DNA of 64,000 nt from Lentisphaera marina (GCF_028745505.1 NZ_JAQZZL010000002.1:1426001-1490000); one strand, 5' to 3'; positions 1 through 9,311 are shown, numbered from the stretch's first letter. Notes: generated from the sequence alone by a model not told the origin. A program made the numbers and translations.

Positions 1-2
1 CC

Positions 3-1163
3 GAACACTTTAGTGCAGGCGGAACTAAGCTTTGGGAAAAACACGGTCTAAAAGTCTACGGACAGCAAGACGACCCTAAAGACCCTAAAGTAAACGAAAA
101 AATGCAACACAATCATCGTGTCGTCTGCGACATGATGAAGAAGCATGGCTTTGATTATGTCGATGCCTATTACCTAGCCAATACCCGTGAACTTTGGAAT
201 GATGCTCTCAATGTTCACAATGTTGAATGGACGGCAAATGCGGCAGCGAATTTCATCAATCAAAATAAAGACAAGCCCTTCTTTCTCTATTACTCCACTA
301 CTGCTCATCACGGTCCTGACCCAGACATTATGAAAGGCAAAGAATTCCCTTTTTCTTTGGACGCTGATATTCGCATGACTGGTGCCGGTTTTGTACCCGA
401 AGGTTTCGATATCATGGAAGACAGGCAGAAAACTAAGGAAAGAGTACTCAAAGCCGGCTATCCTCTCCGAACTGCCGCCTATACTTGGCTCGACAATAGC
501 ATTGGCGTCATACTCAATAAACTTCGTGAACATAAAATAGAGGATAATACCATTATCGTTTACATGAGTGATCATGGCTTCGAAAAATATCAAAAGGCCA
601 CTTGTTTCGAAGGAGGACTAAAAATACCCATGATTATTCAATGGAAAAAGGGGGTCTCTCAAAGTCGAGTCAGTAATCAACTCATTCAATCCATTGACTT
701 AGCGCCCACCCTCTTTGATATTTGTGGGATTGAGCCTGCGAAAGAGTTAAATCTCGATGGCAAAAGCATCCTGCCCATACTCAAAGGCAGCGAGAAAGAA
801 ATACATGACTTTATTTATGGAGAAATTGGTTATGCGAGAACCATAAAAAGCCAAAAATGGAAATACATCGCTGTGCGCTACACGGATAAAGTACACAAAC
901 AAATTGTCAAAGGCGGACAATTCTCATCTTACAAAGGCGATATCCTAGATGTACCTTATCTCGTCAAAAACTCTCATCTCGGTTATTATTCCTCTGCACA
1001 AAATAAAAATTACTTCATGAAAGATCAACTTTACCGTATTGATAAAGATCCTGAAGAAAAAAACAACCTATTTGAGAGCAACCCTGAGGTCGCTGAGAAA
1101 ATAAAAAAAGCACTCTCTCAGCAACTATCCAAATTCAATCGCCCCTTTGGTGAATTGAATTAA
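3..1163 (+). CDS. Sulfatase, C-terminal part (truncated by window edge)
   Basis: The reading frame is open from the first bases of the window, so the true start lies to the left. The visible 386 residues are the C-terminal two thirds of a type I sulfatase/alkaline phosphatase-superfamily enzyme. A metal-site DHG motif sits in YMSDHGFEK, followed by the usual EGG..IPMIIQW segment, a SIDLAPTLFDICGIE block, and a C-terminal DKDPEEKNNL stretch like the 'D..P.E..NL' ending of most sulfatases. The catalytic C-x-P-S-R segment lies outside the window, so activity cannot be judged. Such enzymes hydrolyse sulfate esters, usually on polysaccharides, in the periplasm or outside. The next gene downstream is an ECF sigma factor 265 bp away. 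The substrate cannot be told from sequence. Confidence 0.9.
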   Translation, partial: EHFSAGGTKLWEKHGLKVYGQQDDPKDPKVNEKMQHNHRVVCDMMKKHGFDYVDAYYLANTRELWNDALNVHNVEWTANAAANFINQNKDKPFFLYYSTTAHHGPDPDIMKGKEFPFSLDADIRMTGAGFVPEGFDIMEDRQKTKERVLKAGYPLRTAAYTWLDNSIGVILNKLREHKIEDNTIIVYMSDHGFEKYQKATCFEGGLKIPMIIQWKKGVSQSRVSNQLIQSIDLAPTLFDICGIEPAKELNLDGKSILPILKGSEKEIHDFIYGEIGYARTIKSQKWKYIAVRYTDKVHKQIVKGGQFSSYKGDILDVPYLVKNSHLGYYSSAQNKNYFMKDQLYRIDKDPEEKNNLFESNPEVAEKIKKALSQQLSKFNRPFGELN

Positions 1164-1428
1164 GGTTTACAGAGAAAAAACCACTATACACAAATTCATT
1201 CATTACCGTCTTACCGCTTTATCCTCAAGAATAAAATGACTTTGACATGATTCTTGTATACAAAAAATATTGAAATAAATATTTTTTTCATCAAAATACC
1301 GTAATAAAGTCCCTATTCTGCATATTGAGCTAATATAGAGAAGTTATAATGAGCACTTTTCGTTCTAATGTTCTGTTTTTTATATAAGACCTTAGATCGT
1401 ATAGTACGGCAAACATACAGGATTTATT

Positions 1429-1950
1429 ATGGATATTGATCAAACAGAAGATTTCATCGAATTGATGACATCTTTTCAGGGTAGACTATACGCTTTTATT
1501 TTGAGCCTTACTGGTGATCCCAATGGAGCCAATGATATACTTCAGGAAACCAATATAATTTTATGGAAAAAATCTGGTGAATTTGAAATGGGTAGCAACT
1601 TCAAGGCTTGGTCTTTTCGAATTGCCAACTTTCAAGTCATGGCTCAACGCCAACGAAAAATGCGCGATCGCCTTGTCTTTGATGATGAAATGATTGAAGA
1701 AATTATTTCTGAGTCCACTGAAGCAGATGAACTTTACAATATTAAAAAGGGGAAAATTGATAGTTGCATGAGTCAACTCCCTGATAGACAGCGCGACCTC
1801 ATAAAAATGCGTTATACCATAGGAAAAAGTGTTAATCAAATCGCAGAAGACCTGAAAAGTACAGCTAACTCAATCGCCCAAGCCCTCTTTCGAGCAAGAA
1901 ATAATTTAACTCAATGCGTTAAAACTTTGAAAGGTCAGTCATATGAATAA
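1429..1950 (+). CDS. ECF-type RNA polymerase sigma factor
   Basis: A 173-residue protein with sigma-70 region 2 (about residues 10-80; LTGDPNGANDILQETN, then FKAWSFRIANFQVM) and region 4 (about 115-165; LPDRQRDLIKMRY then a helix-turn-helix around NQIAEDLKSTANSIAQALFR). Order and wording match the Rhodopirellula/Verrucomicrobium-type ECF family common in PVC bacteria. It overlaps the following FecR-like gene by 8 bp, so the two are co-translated; the partner is the likely anti-sigma or signal-sensing protein. Its targets are not visible. The 265-bp region upstream is AT-rich and probably holds its promoter, but I could not pick one with confidence. Confidence 0.9.
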   Translation: MDIDQTEDFIELMTSFQGRLYAFILSLTGDPNGANDILQETNIILWKKSGEFEMGSNFKAWSFRIANFQVMAQRQRKMRDRLVFDDEMIEEIISESTEADELYNIKKGKIDSCMSQLPDRQRDLIKMRYTIGKSVNQIAEDLKSTANSIAQALFRARNNLTQCVKTLKGQSYE

Positions 1951-2365
1951 TGATGAATTACAAAAGCTGATTAATCAGCTGCTCGAACAATCAATTTCTG
2001 ATGACGATTTTCAAATTCTCAAAAAAGAATTAAGGAACTCAAAACAATCTCGCCTTCACTACATAGAGCTCTGTCAGTCACACAGTATCCTAGCTGAAAA
2101 ATTTAATGCTTTGATATTCGAACGTCCGTCCACAAGAAATATTCAAGAGGAAGCGCCGCAAGTGCCTCACAGTAGTATGGATAAAAATGAAGTGCACAAG
2201 CTTATCAATCAGCTGCTCGAACAATCAATTTCTGATGACGATTTTCAAGTTCTTAAAACTGAACTCAAAAAATCTAAAGAGGCTCGACTACACTATCTTG
2301 AGCTCTGTCAGACTCACAGCATCCTCGCCGAAAAATGTAATGCACTAATTTTTGAACGCCCTGAG
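1943..2365 (+). repeat. Direct duplication of the anti-sigma module
   Basis: Two in-frame copies, about 1943-2131 and 2177-2365, are offset by 234 bp. They contain an uninterrupted identical block of about 40 nt, beginning at the cagctgctcgaacaatc segment near 1977 and again near 2211. The rest differs mostly at synonymous or conservative positions. The block of identity points to a recent duplication or to gene conversion between the copies. Confidence 0.85.
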
Positions 2366-3799
2366 CCAAGTGCATTCAAGCCTAAACTTGATGAAGATGA
2401 GGATGTAAATAAAAACCGAATTATCCCCTTCCTTTCCATCATCACCTCACTAGCAGCCCTTTTTATAGCCGTGTTTATTATAGACCAAAAAAGGCAACCG
2501 ATTAGCACTCAGGGAGAAATTATTAATACGACTCCTTTTAGAGGAGAAGCTATTGCCAAGGTCAACAAGACCATAGGTACTAAATTTGAATATGGGGGAC
2601 TCGATGGCCAGGAAATTAAACCTGGTTCCTGGCTTCCCGCTGGCCCCTATGAACTTAAAAGTGGTGTTTTAGAAATTTCCTATAACAATGGCGTTTCCAC
2701 AATCATAGAAGCCCCCTCTCGTTTTATCATTGATTCCGAAAACACCCTTCATTGTCAGTCAGGACGACTTTCAGCCAATGTTCCTGAGAGTGGTCAAGGT
2801 TTCACCGTAGTTACTCCTTGTGCTTCAATTATTGATCTTGGCACTGAGTTTTCAGTTATAGTCAAAGAAAATGAATATGTAGAAGCTCATGTGTATAAAG
2901 GGCAAGTTCGCGTAGAATGGGGTGGTCAAGATAACCCCTCTGAAAAATTACTTAATGCGGAGAACGCACTACGAATTATCTATCAATTAGCTGACAATAG
3001 TAAATTCGTAGAAACAATTGCCGCTGGCATCGACCTTAAAAGAGATTTCTTTCTCAGAAACCTCAATGAACCCGAGTCTGAATACAGTAAAGAAATTTTA
3101 TCTTTAAACCCTGTACTCTACTTACCCATGGATGTTACCGAAGATGGCAATATTTTTAAGGATTGGTCCAACTATAAAAATGATGGCAGGGCAAACATTC
3201 GTACGAATCAATCCACCATTCTTGCACGAGGTAAAAGTGGTAATGCTCTGCGTTTGGCAGGAGTCAATCACAAATCATTTATTCACGTTACCAATTATCC
3301 AAAAGCACAATTTAATGAAATCTCTGTTACGGCTTGGGTCAATGCTCACAGCCGCCCTGAATGGGCCACAATTCTTAAGAATTGGGACGCTTTTGAATAT
3401 GGCCAATTTCACTTCGGCTTAAATAAAGAAGGACATCTAGATGTAGAAATCCAGGACCTTGAAGGCGAGCGGCACCACATTACTGAAGACATCCCTATTC
3501 CAACGGATTTATGGCATCATGTCGCTTTCGTTCATGATGGTACATTTGTCACGCTCTATCGCAACGGCAAAAAGCTTACTAAAGTTCGTGTTAATGGTTT
3601 AAAAGTAAACCCACATGTTAAAGGTCTTGGTATCGGCACCAAAGTATCTGGAACTGATGGTAAAGCTGACTATGGTAATCCTGGTCACTGGAATGGACGT
3701 CTTGATGAAATAGCGATTTTCAATCACGCACTTAGTTCTGACCAAATAAAGGTACTCAATAGATCTGGTCGACTTCTCAATAAAAAGCACGAAGATTAA
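1943..3799 (+). CDS. FecR-like transmembrane protein with LamG domain (sigma partner)
   Basis: A 618-residue protein. Residues 1-63 and 79-141 are two copies of a helical anti-sigma-like N-terminal module (LINQLLEQSISDDDFQ in both). A single hydrophobic segment follows at about 160-180 (FLSIITSLAALFIAVFII). Next comes a FecR-type domain with the typical IDLGTEFSV...VEAHVYKGQVRV stretch (about 290-330), then a LamG/concanavalin-like domain from about residue 393 (VLYLPMD...; HHVAFVHDG; DEIAIFNHAL). The topology suggests a cytoplasmic part holding the sigma factor and a periplasmic sugar-binding part, so it may sense polysaccharide. That role is inference from family and from the 8-bp overlap with the sigma gene. 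The doubled N-terminal module is unusual. Confidence 0.85.
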   Translation: MNNDELQKLINQLLEQSISDDDFQILKKELRNSKQSRLHYIELCQSHSILAEKFNALIFERPSTRNIQEEAPQVPHSSMDKNEVHKLINQLLEQSISDDDFQVLKTELKKSKEARLHYLELCQTHSILAEKCNALIFERPEPSAFKPKLDEDEDVNKNRIIPFLSIITSLAALFIAVFIIDQKRQPISTQGEIINTTPFRGEAIAKVNKTIGTKFEYGGLDGQEIKPGSWLPAGPYELKSGVLEISYNNGVSTIIEAPSRFIIDSENTLHCQSGRLSANVPESGQGFTVVTPCASIIDLGTEFSVIVKENEYVEAHVYKGQVRVEWGGQDNPSEKLLNAENALRIIYQLADNSKFVETIAAGIDLKRDFFLRNLNEPESEYSKEILSLNPVLYLPMDVTEDGNIFKDWSNYKNDGRANIRTNQSTILARGKSGNALRLAGVNHKSFIHVTNYPKAQFNEISVTAWVNAHSRPEWATILKNWDAFEYGQFHFGLNKEGHLDVEIQDLEGERHHITEDIPIPTDLWHHVAFVHDGTFVTLYRNGKKLTKVRVNGLKVNPHVKGLGIGTKVSGTDGKADYGNPGHWNGRLDEIAIFNHALSSDQIKVLNRSGRLLNKKHED

Positions 3800-4029
3800 T
3801 TGAGCTTAGTTCAGTAAGTTTATTCATGATGAGCATAGCCTTTTGATCAAAGGCTAAAGAACTGACAAAAACAATTTCAGCTTCGAGAATTCTCATACAG
3901 GAAATCCTTTTACCAGCTTCAAAGCATAGATGATACTTTGAATTACAAAAGGTGCTGTTTACCTAAAGTCATTTTAGACATACTGTGGTGTATGATAATT
4001 AATCTAAACTTTAATCAAGCGAGACCTGA

Positions 4030-5187
4030 ATGAAGAAGTTTTTAAGTTTACTCATCCCTTTTGCCCTTCTAAGCACCCCCTGCTTTGCTGATAATAAAAC
4101 ACCGCAGAAAACAAAAAAAGTTAAAGTTCAAAAAAAGAAACGTCCCTCTCCACCCACGCGATCTTACAAAGATGCTGGAGCACCGACATTCAGTTTATTA
4201 AGTGAAGTAAAATCACTCAGAGAAATCCTTGATAAGAATGGGAATTATGTCGCTAGCCCACTTTATAGCAAAGCTCCAGAAAGCCAAAAAAATGATACTG
4301 TCCCACAGGGGAAAATTCACCAATTTAAACTTTTTTCTAAAGACGGTTCTATCTACAATCCGGGTATTGCGAGAAAAGTATTTGGTACTCCCGACCCAAA
4401 CAATCCCAATACACTCATTGTCGATACCCACGATATTGATTTCGAAAGAGTCATCACAGTTTATATTCCAACACAAAAAAGCCTCACAGCTGACTATCCT
4501 TTTACCATTGTCCACGACAGTACGAAATCGATGAATGCCAATTTAAAGGGACTTAATATTATTTGTGATAATTTGATCGCTCAAAAGCGCATCCCTCCTA
4601 TGATTCTTATTGGAGTCGCTAATGGTGGTGGCGATGCTCAAGGTCATCAGCGTGGGAAAGAGTACGACACTATGTCAGGCCTCTTAGCCGAATATATAGA
4701 GTCTCATGTTTTACCTGAAGTTGAAAAGCGCTATCGAGTTAAATTGACAAAAAATTCTGATGCTCGCGCCGTTATGGGAGTTAGTTCGGGTGCTTCTGCG
4801 GCTCTCGCAATGGCTTGGTACCGCAATGACCTCTACAGCCGCGTAGTCAGCTTTTCAGGTACTTTTGTTAACCAACAATGGCCATACAACCCTGAAACAC
4901 CCGGTGGTGCTTGGGAGTTTCATAAAAGTCTTATCCCCAATAGCCCCAAGAAAGACATTCGCATTTGGTTAGCTGTTGGTGACCGCGATCTACTAAATCC
5001 CAATGTCATGCGCGACGACATGCATGATTGGGTAGAAGCTAATCATAGTATGGCTAAAGTACTCAAAGCTAAAGGCTATGATTACCAGTACTTTTTCTGT
5101 GAAGATAATAAGCATGGCATGGGTCCAGCTAAGAACCAATTCATGCCCCATGCCATCGAATGGGTCTGGCGCGATTTCAAAAATTGA
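4030..5187 (+). CDS. Secreted esterase of the Fes/IroE-like (PF00756) type
   Basis: A 385-residue alpha/beta-hydrolase. The N-terminus is a signal peptide (KFLSLLIPFALLSTPCFA) followed by a lysine-rich linker. The nucleophile elbow is G250-V-S252-S-G254; a likely acid lies in AVGDRDLL and the His in DNKHGMG near the end. RVITVYIPTQKS at about residue 138 is the usual start of this esterase fold. Family members cleave ester bonds such as acetyl or feruloyl groups on polysaccharide or siderophore esters; among sulfatase and glycosidase genes a carbohydrate esterase is more likely. It stands alone, 230 bp after the FecR-like gene and convergent with the AraC regulator. It ends in TGA, which shows that TGA is a stop codon here. 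Confidence 0.8.
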   Translation: MKKFLSLLIPFALLSTPCFADNKTPQKTKKVKVQKKKRPSPPTRSYKDAGAPTFSLLSEVKSLREILDKNGNYVASPLYSKAPESQKNDTVPQGKIHQFKLFSKDGSIYNPGIARKVFGTPDPNNPNTLIVDTHDIDFERVITVYIPTQKSLTADYPFTIVHDSTKSMNANLKGLNIICDNLIAQKRIPPMILIGVANGGGDAQGHQRGKEYDTMSGLLAEYIESHVLPEVEKRYRVKLTKNSDARAVMGVSSGASAALAMAWYRNDLYSRVVSFSGTFVNQQWPYNPETPGGAWEFHKSLIPNSPKKDIRIWLAVGDRDLLNPNVMRDDMHDWVEANHSMAKVLKAKGYDYQYFFCEDNKHGMGPAKNQFMPHAIEWVWRDFKN

Positions 5188-5254
5188 GCAAGTAAAGAAT
5201 TAATGAGTGATCCTCTAGCTAGTTGTTCACCAATTAATTCATATAAAAATCATC

Positions 5255-6118
5255 TCAATTTTCACCAGTCTTATTTTCACTAATCCAACTGCCACCCAAT
5301 ACGGCAATATCTCGATCAGGTTCCACTAAGTAAGACTTATTCTTATCACGGTAGAGGCTTGGACTTTGTCCCACAATTTTCCTGAATTGTTTATTGAAAT
5401 ACTGCGGATCTTCAATTCCTACCAAGCTACCCACTTCGTTAATAGTCATATTACTTGTTGTTAATAGAGATTTAGCGGTATCGATGCGTTTTTTTAAGAC
5501 ATACTGAGCTACCGTACAGCCAAATTGCTTTTTAAATTTTTTCGCTAAAGTTGGAGAAGTAATATTCAACTTCTTCGCCAACCAGGCTGTCGTTATATAA
5601 TTTTTTAGGTTGTCATCAATGAGCTTAGTCAACTCTGCCCAGTGAAAATTACTACTGCTTCTGGAATGGTCTTTAGGACGACTGAGTCGCGCCAGTGATA
5701 GAAGCAAGGCTTGTAAACGAAAAGAAGCTTCTAGCTTATCCACTGAACCTGACGAAGTATTAAACAAGCGGCTAATAAGTTTTATCTGTTCAAGAATACG
5801 CAGACTGTCTGTTCCTAATTTATGATAGCAGTTGACTGAGAAAGTATCACCCAAACCCTTCCAGAAAAAATGTATACACCAATGTCGACCGGGTTGATCT
5901 GACAAGTAAGCATAAGTCACTTCAGGCGCTTCCAGGGTAACATCTCCTGATTGAAAGGTGTATTCTTCATTTCCCAAACGTATAATACCATCATACTCAT
6001 AAAAATGTATTGAATAGCTTTGCTGGTTGTAAGTAAAATCAAAACCGGAGTTGAGCAATGGGTACTCACCAGCACGATCAATTTCCGGGAGAGAGAGCAA
6101 TGGACACGAAACAATCAT
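5255..6118 (-). CDS. AraC-family transcriptional regulator
   Basis: A 287-residue protein. The N-terminal half is a cupin-like sensor (HFYEYDGIIRLGNEEYTFQSG, then WCIHFFWKG). The C-terminal 100 residues hold two helix-turn-helix motifs (ITTAWLAKKLNITSPTLAKKF and MTINEVGSLVGIEDPQYFNKQF) and the closing GQSPSLYRDK, as expected for AraC/XylS activators. It is divergent from the sugar operon starting at 6241 with 122 bp between, so it very likely controls that operon in response to a sugar. That link is inference from position. Confidence 0.9.
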   Translation of the reverse strand: MIVSCPLLSLPEIDRAGEYPLLNSGFDFTYNQQSYSIHFYEYDGIIRLGNEEYTFQSGDVTLEAPEVTYAYLSDQPGRHWCIHFFWKGLGDTFSVNCYHKLGTDSLRILEQIKLISRLFNTSSGSVDKLEASFRLQALLLSLARLSRPKDHSRSSSNFHWAELTKLIDDNLKNYITTAWLAKKLNITSPTLAKKFKKQFGCTVAQYVLKKRIDTAKSLLTTSNMTINEVGSLVGIEDPQYFNKQFRKIVGQSPSLYRDKNKSYLVEPDRDIAVLGGSWISENKTGEN

Positions 6119-6240
6119 TTTATACCAAAATAAACTTTATTATACCAGTTAAAAAATACCATATAAATAAGAATATCACAAAAGAAAGAGAAAACAAACA
6201 CCTTATATTTACTACAATTAAAAAATAAAGGACTCACTCA
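6119..6240. promoter_or_regulatory. Divergent control region, AraC regulator / sugar operon
   Basis: A 122-bp, strongly AT-rich region between two divergent start codons. The operon side has a ribosome binding site AAAGGA about 10 nt before the ATG at 6241. No clear -35/-10 pair stands out, which fits an activator-dependent promoter. No direct repeats typical of AraC sites could be fixed by eye. Confidence 0.5.
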
Positions 6241-7419
6241 ATGAATGCATTTAGAACAACAGATTTTATTGATCAGCACATTAGCGGTATCGTCGATTTT
6301 TATCAAAATCACGCAATCGATCCTGACGGTGGTTTTTTTCAAACTCTTGACCCTGAAGGTAAAGTTAGTCATCCCGAACAAAAACACTTGGTCTCTTCGG
6401 CACGACTCAGTCTCGTTTTTGCTTTGAGTGGAAAATACTTTTCTAAGCCAGAACATCAAACACTTGCTAAAAGAGGCATCGATTTCATCGAAGAAAAGCA
6501 CTGGAACGAGCAAGGTCAGGGCTATAACTGGTCGCTCATTAATAATCAAGTTGATGATGCTACGAACCACTGCTACGGCCTCGCTTTCATGTTATTGCTC
6601 TACTCGCAAGCTCACTTATCAGATGTGGCTGATTATAGTGATAAAATTCATCAAGTCTTTGACTTAATGGAAGAGCGCCTGTGGGAAACAGAATATGGAC
6701 TCTATGCGGATCAAGTTAGTGCCGACTGGGCTGTAACTGATAGTTATCGCGGTCAAAACGCCAACATGCACGCCTGCGAAGCTATGATCTCCGCCTTTGA
6801 AGCTACTCAAGATGAAAAGTTCCTCAAACGTGCAATCACAATTGCAGAAAACATTTGCATCCGTCAAACCAAAGGCACCGATGGTTACATTTGGGAACAC
6901 TATGATCAGGACTGGAATGTGGATTGGGATTACAATAAAGATGACCCAAAAAACCTCTATCGTCCCTGGGGGTATCAACCCGGTCACTTTATCGAGTGGA
7001 GTAAGCTCTTACTCTTGATTCATAAGCATTCTCCTCAGGACTGGTTAATTAAGCAAGCTGAGTATCTCTATGAACATGCCATGAAACAAAGCTGGGATGA
7101 TGATTTTGGAGGCTTACTTTACGGCTTTGGCCCAAACGGTGATATTTGTGATGACGAAAAGTACTTTTGGGTACAAGCCGAAACCCTCGCCGCACAAGCC
7201 CTCTTGGCAGAAGCTACTAGCAAAGACTCTTACTGGCAGGACTACGACCGCCTTTGGTCTTACTGCTGGGAGAAATTTAGTCGCGAAAAACATCAGCCCT
7301 GGCTACGCCTACTCAACCGTGAAGGTGAATGCATAGATCCTAACGTTGCTTCACCGGGAGCAAAAATTGATTATCATACAACTTGCGCATGCTTTGAAAT
7401 ATTGAAGGTACTAAAATGA
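6241..7419 (+). CDS. AGE-family sugar isomerase/epimerase, probably mannose isomerase
   Basis: A 392-residue protein of the N-acylglucosamine 2-epimerase (alpha/alpha-barrel) superfamily. Recognisable segments are DGGFFQTLD near the start, NHCYGLAFMLLLYSQ (about 109-123), the active-site YRGQNANMHACEAMISAF (about 169-186), WGYQPGHFIEWSKLLLL (about 244-260) and a late DYHTTCACFE. The RGxNxNMH and PGHxIEW wording is typical of YihS/ManI-type aldose-ketose isomerases, which turn D-mannose into D-fructose. No signal peptide, so cytosolic. The stop overlaps the start of a PfkB kinase by 4 bp, and isomerase plus fructokinase forms a plausible mannose-to-fructose-6-phosphate route. GlcNAc or cellobiose epimerase activity cannot be excluded. 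Confidence 0.82.
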   Translation: MNAFRTTDFIDQHISGIVDFYQNHAIDPDGGFFQTLDPEGKVSHPEQKHLVSSARLSLVFALSGKYFSKPEHQTLAKRGIDFIEEKHWNEQGQGYNWSLINNQVDDATNHCYGLAFMLLLYSQAHLSDVADYSDKIHQVFDLMEERLWETEYGLYADQVSADWAVTDSYRGQNANMHACEAMISAFEATQDEKFLKRAITIAENICIRQTKGTDGYIWEHYDQDWNVDWDYNKDDPKNLYRPWGYQPGHFIEWSKLLLLIHKHSPQDWLIKQAEYLYEHAMKQSWDDDFGGLLYGFGPNGDICDDEKYFWVQAETLAAQALLAEATSKDSYWQDYDRLWSYCWEKFSREKHQPWLRLLNREGECIDPNVASPGAKIDYHTTCACFEILKVLK

Positions 7420-8261
7420 AAAAAGTAATTGCTATCGGAGAAGTCCTCTGGGACGTCTTCCCAACAGGAAAAGTTTGGGGTGGAGCCCCAGCCAACGCTA
7501 TTTGCTATGCTCAGCAGCTCGGTCTTGATGCTTCCATGTTCAGTGCGATCGGTAAGGATCAACTGGGCGCAGAACTCCTGGAGGCTATTAAGAATGTAGA
7601 CTTTAACTTAATTGCCTCTAAAGTTGATTACCCCACGGGTTCAGTCAATATCACCCTCGATGAAGACGGTAACGCTTCCTATGAGATCGTTGTGAATAGC
7701 GCCTGGGATTTTGTCCCCTTTGATGAGGATTTAAAACAGGCAAGTTCCCAAGCCGATTTAATCCTCTTTGGTACCCTGGCTCAACGCAATCAGGTAACAC
7801 GCGAAACTATCCAGCAATCAGTCGCCAATAAAAAAAGTACTGCCAAAGTTCTTTGTGACCTCAACTTACGCCAAAAGTTTTATAACCGTGAAATCATTGA
7901 AAACTCTCTACAGATCTCCGACTTCCTTAAAATCAATGAAGAAGAACTAGTCGTTTTAGAAAAAATGTTTGATAAACCCCTTCAGGCTTTAATTGATCAT
8001 TTCAATCTAGAATTAGTCATACTCACTCTTGGTGCTGATGGCAGTGAAATCCATCAAGGAGAACAATGCTTCAAACACGCAGCTATTCCTGGTAATGTCA
8101 TTGATACTGTAGGAGCTGGCGATTCATTTACTTCCTGCTTCATTAGTCATTACCTGAATGATGGTGACATTGCATCAGCACAAGCTATCGCTTCTAAGTT
8201 AGCCGCCCACGTCTGCGCTCACAAAGGTGCTATAGTTAAACTTCCCGATGAATTTAAGTAG
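7416..8261 (+). CDS. PfkB-family carbohydrate kinase, probably fructokinase
   Basis: A 281-residue ribokinase-fold kinase, slightly short for the family. The N-terminal GEVLWDVFP and GGAPAN signature and the C-terminal DTVGAGDSFTS motif (anion hole and catalytic Asp) are intact, as is the NLRQKFY region. Its start overlaps the isomerase stop (ATGA), so it is translationally coupled. The GEVLWDvfP start is typical of fructokinases, which fits phosphorylation of fructose made by the upstream isomerase. Confidence 0.87.
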   Translation: MKKVIAIGEVLWDVFPTGKVWGGAPANAICYAQQLGLDASMFSAIGKDQLGAELLEAIKNVDFNLIASKVDYPTGSVNITLDEDGNASYEIVVNSAWDFVPFDEDLKQASSQADLILFGTLAQRNQVTRETIQQSVANKKSTAKVLCDLNLRQKFYNREIIENSLQISDFLKINEEELVVLEKMFDKPLQALIDHFNLELVILTLGADGSEIHQGEQCFKHAAIPGNVIDTVGAGDSFTSCFISHYLNDGDIASAQAIASKLAAHVCAHKGAIVKLPDEFK

Positions 8262-8267
8262 AAAAAA

Positions 8268-9128
8268 ATGTACCAATTAAAAAACAAATTTCTATCAGTC
8301 GATGTAGTCGACCCCATCAATGACCTTGCGCTCTTAGGCTCTCGCTACTGTACAGGTGGCTACATCTACCAAATTTATAACCAAGACGGCAAGGCCCTAC
8401 TCTCAGGACCCAGCTACCCGCAAGTACCTGACACCTTTGATGGCCAAGGTGCTCCTGAAACCTTCGTCAAAGCTCTGGAAGTATCTGATAACAAAAGTGG
8501 CGACAAGTTAGCTGTCATTGGTGTAGGGACAGTCGTACGTAGTATCGATGATCATCCCTTCGATCCTCGCTTCAATCGCCAAGTCATTGAGTGGCTGGAC
8601 TGGGAAGTCAGTCAAACTGAGAATTCTATAAGCATGACTTCTCAACACTCATTCCAGGACTGGGCCTATGCAATCACCTGCGAAGTCTCGCTAGAAGGCA
8701 ATACCATTCATTCGAAAACCTCAGTTACCTCACTGGGTAATGATCCCTTGCCTATCCAGTGGTTCCCTCATCCTTTTTTCCCAGTACCATCCACGCAGCA
8801 GCTCTTCACTAGCTCAGTAGACCTTACTGGAGAAATCACTCACCCTTACTCATTAGACGAGTCCGGCTTTATTAATCGCCACAGCGACTTCGATTGGAAG
8901 GCCGGAGCTTACCTAGCACTCGATTTCGATAATAAAGGTAAAAGTGGCACCGAAAACTACCAAAAACATGACCTCTCTAAGGACATCCAGGTAAAAACAG
9001 ATTATTCGCCAAGTTTCTACCCCATCTGGGGTAATGATAAGTGCTTTTCTTTCGAGCCCTACTTCGAAGCTCAACTCACAGCAAATCAAAGTGCCAACTG
9101 GCAGGTTTCGTACTCTATTGCCAACTAA
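8268..9128 (+). CDS. Aldose 1-epimerase-like (mutarotase fold) protein
   Basis: A 286-residue protein starting 6 bp after the kinase stop, so in the same operon. It resembles the galactose-mutarotase superfamily: a beta-rich start (KNKFLSVDVVDPINDLALLGSRY), a Trp/His-bearing centre (LPIQWFPHPFFP, the expected His-x-His-like region) and an end in CFSFEPYFEAQL where the catalytic Glu would be. No signal peptide. It probably interconverts anomers of the sugar used by the operon. The family call is from motif impression only. Confidence 0.65.
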   Translation: MYQLKNKFLSVDVVDPINDLALLGSRYCTGGYIYQIYNQDGKALLSGPSYPQVPDTFDGQGAPETFVKALEVSDNKSGDKLAVIGVGTVVRSIDDHPFDPRFNRQVIEWLDWEVSQTENSISMTSQHSFQDWAYAITCEVSLEGNTIHSKTSVTSLGNDPLPIQWFPHPFFPVPSTQQLFTSSVDLTGEITHPYSLDESGFINRHSDFDWKAGAYLALDFDNKGKSGTENYQKHDLSKDIQVKTDYSPSFYPIWGNDKCFSFEPYFEAQLTANQSANWQVSYSIAN

Positions 9129-9188
9129 ATATGCTGGATTATCTCTTAAATAATAAGCGTAGGGGTTGCTGCTACCAATAGACTCGCA

Positions 9189-9311
9189 AAGATTACGGGT
9201 AACGCGATAGATATAACTTTTATAGAGTTCTTCAAATTCTTGCCAACTAATCTCGTCGTTTTCGTCCTGCAATCGTTGTATGAGGGTAATTCTAGTGAGC
9301 TTATCTGACAT
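9189..9311 (-). pseudogene. Remnant of an ECF sigma factor gene (N-terminus only)
   Basis: On the minus strand from the ATG at 9311 the first 41 residues (TRITLIQRLQDENDEISW, then EFEELYKSYIYRVTRNL) align well with the start of the ECF sigma factor at 27635 (LTLIQRAQNPDDETAW, EFVEVYKNYIYVVIRQM). After RNL the similarity ends, and the frame runs on into the antisense of the mutarotase-like gene. Regions 2 and 4 are missing, so this is the stub of a deleted sigma gene. Confidence 0.6.

Noticed and set aside
174..593. 139-codon minus-strand frame inside the first sulfatase
   Set aside because: Antisense shadow of a clear coding region.
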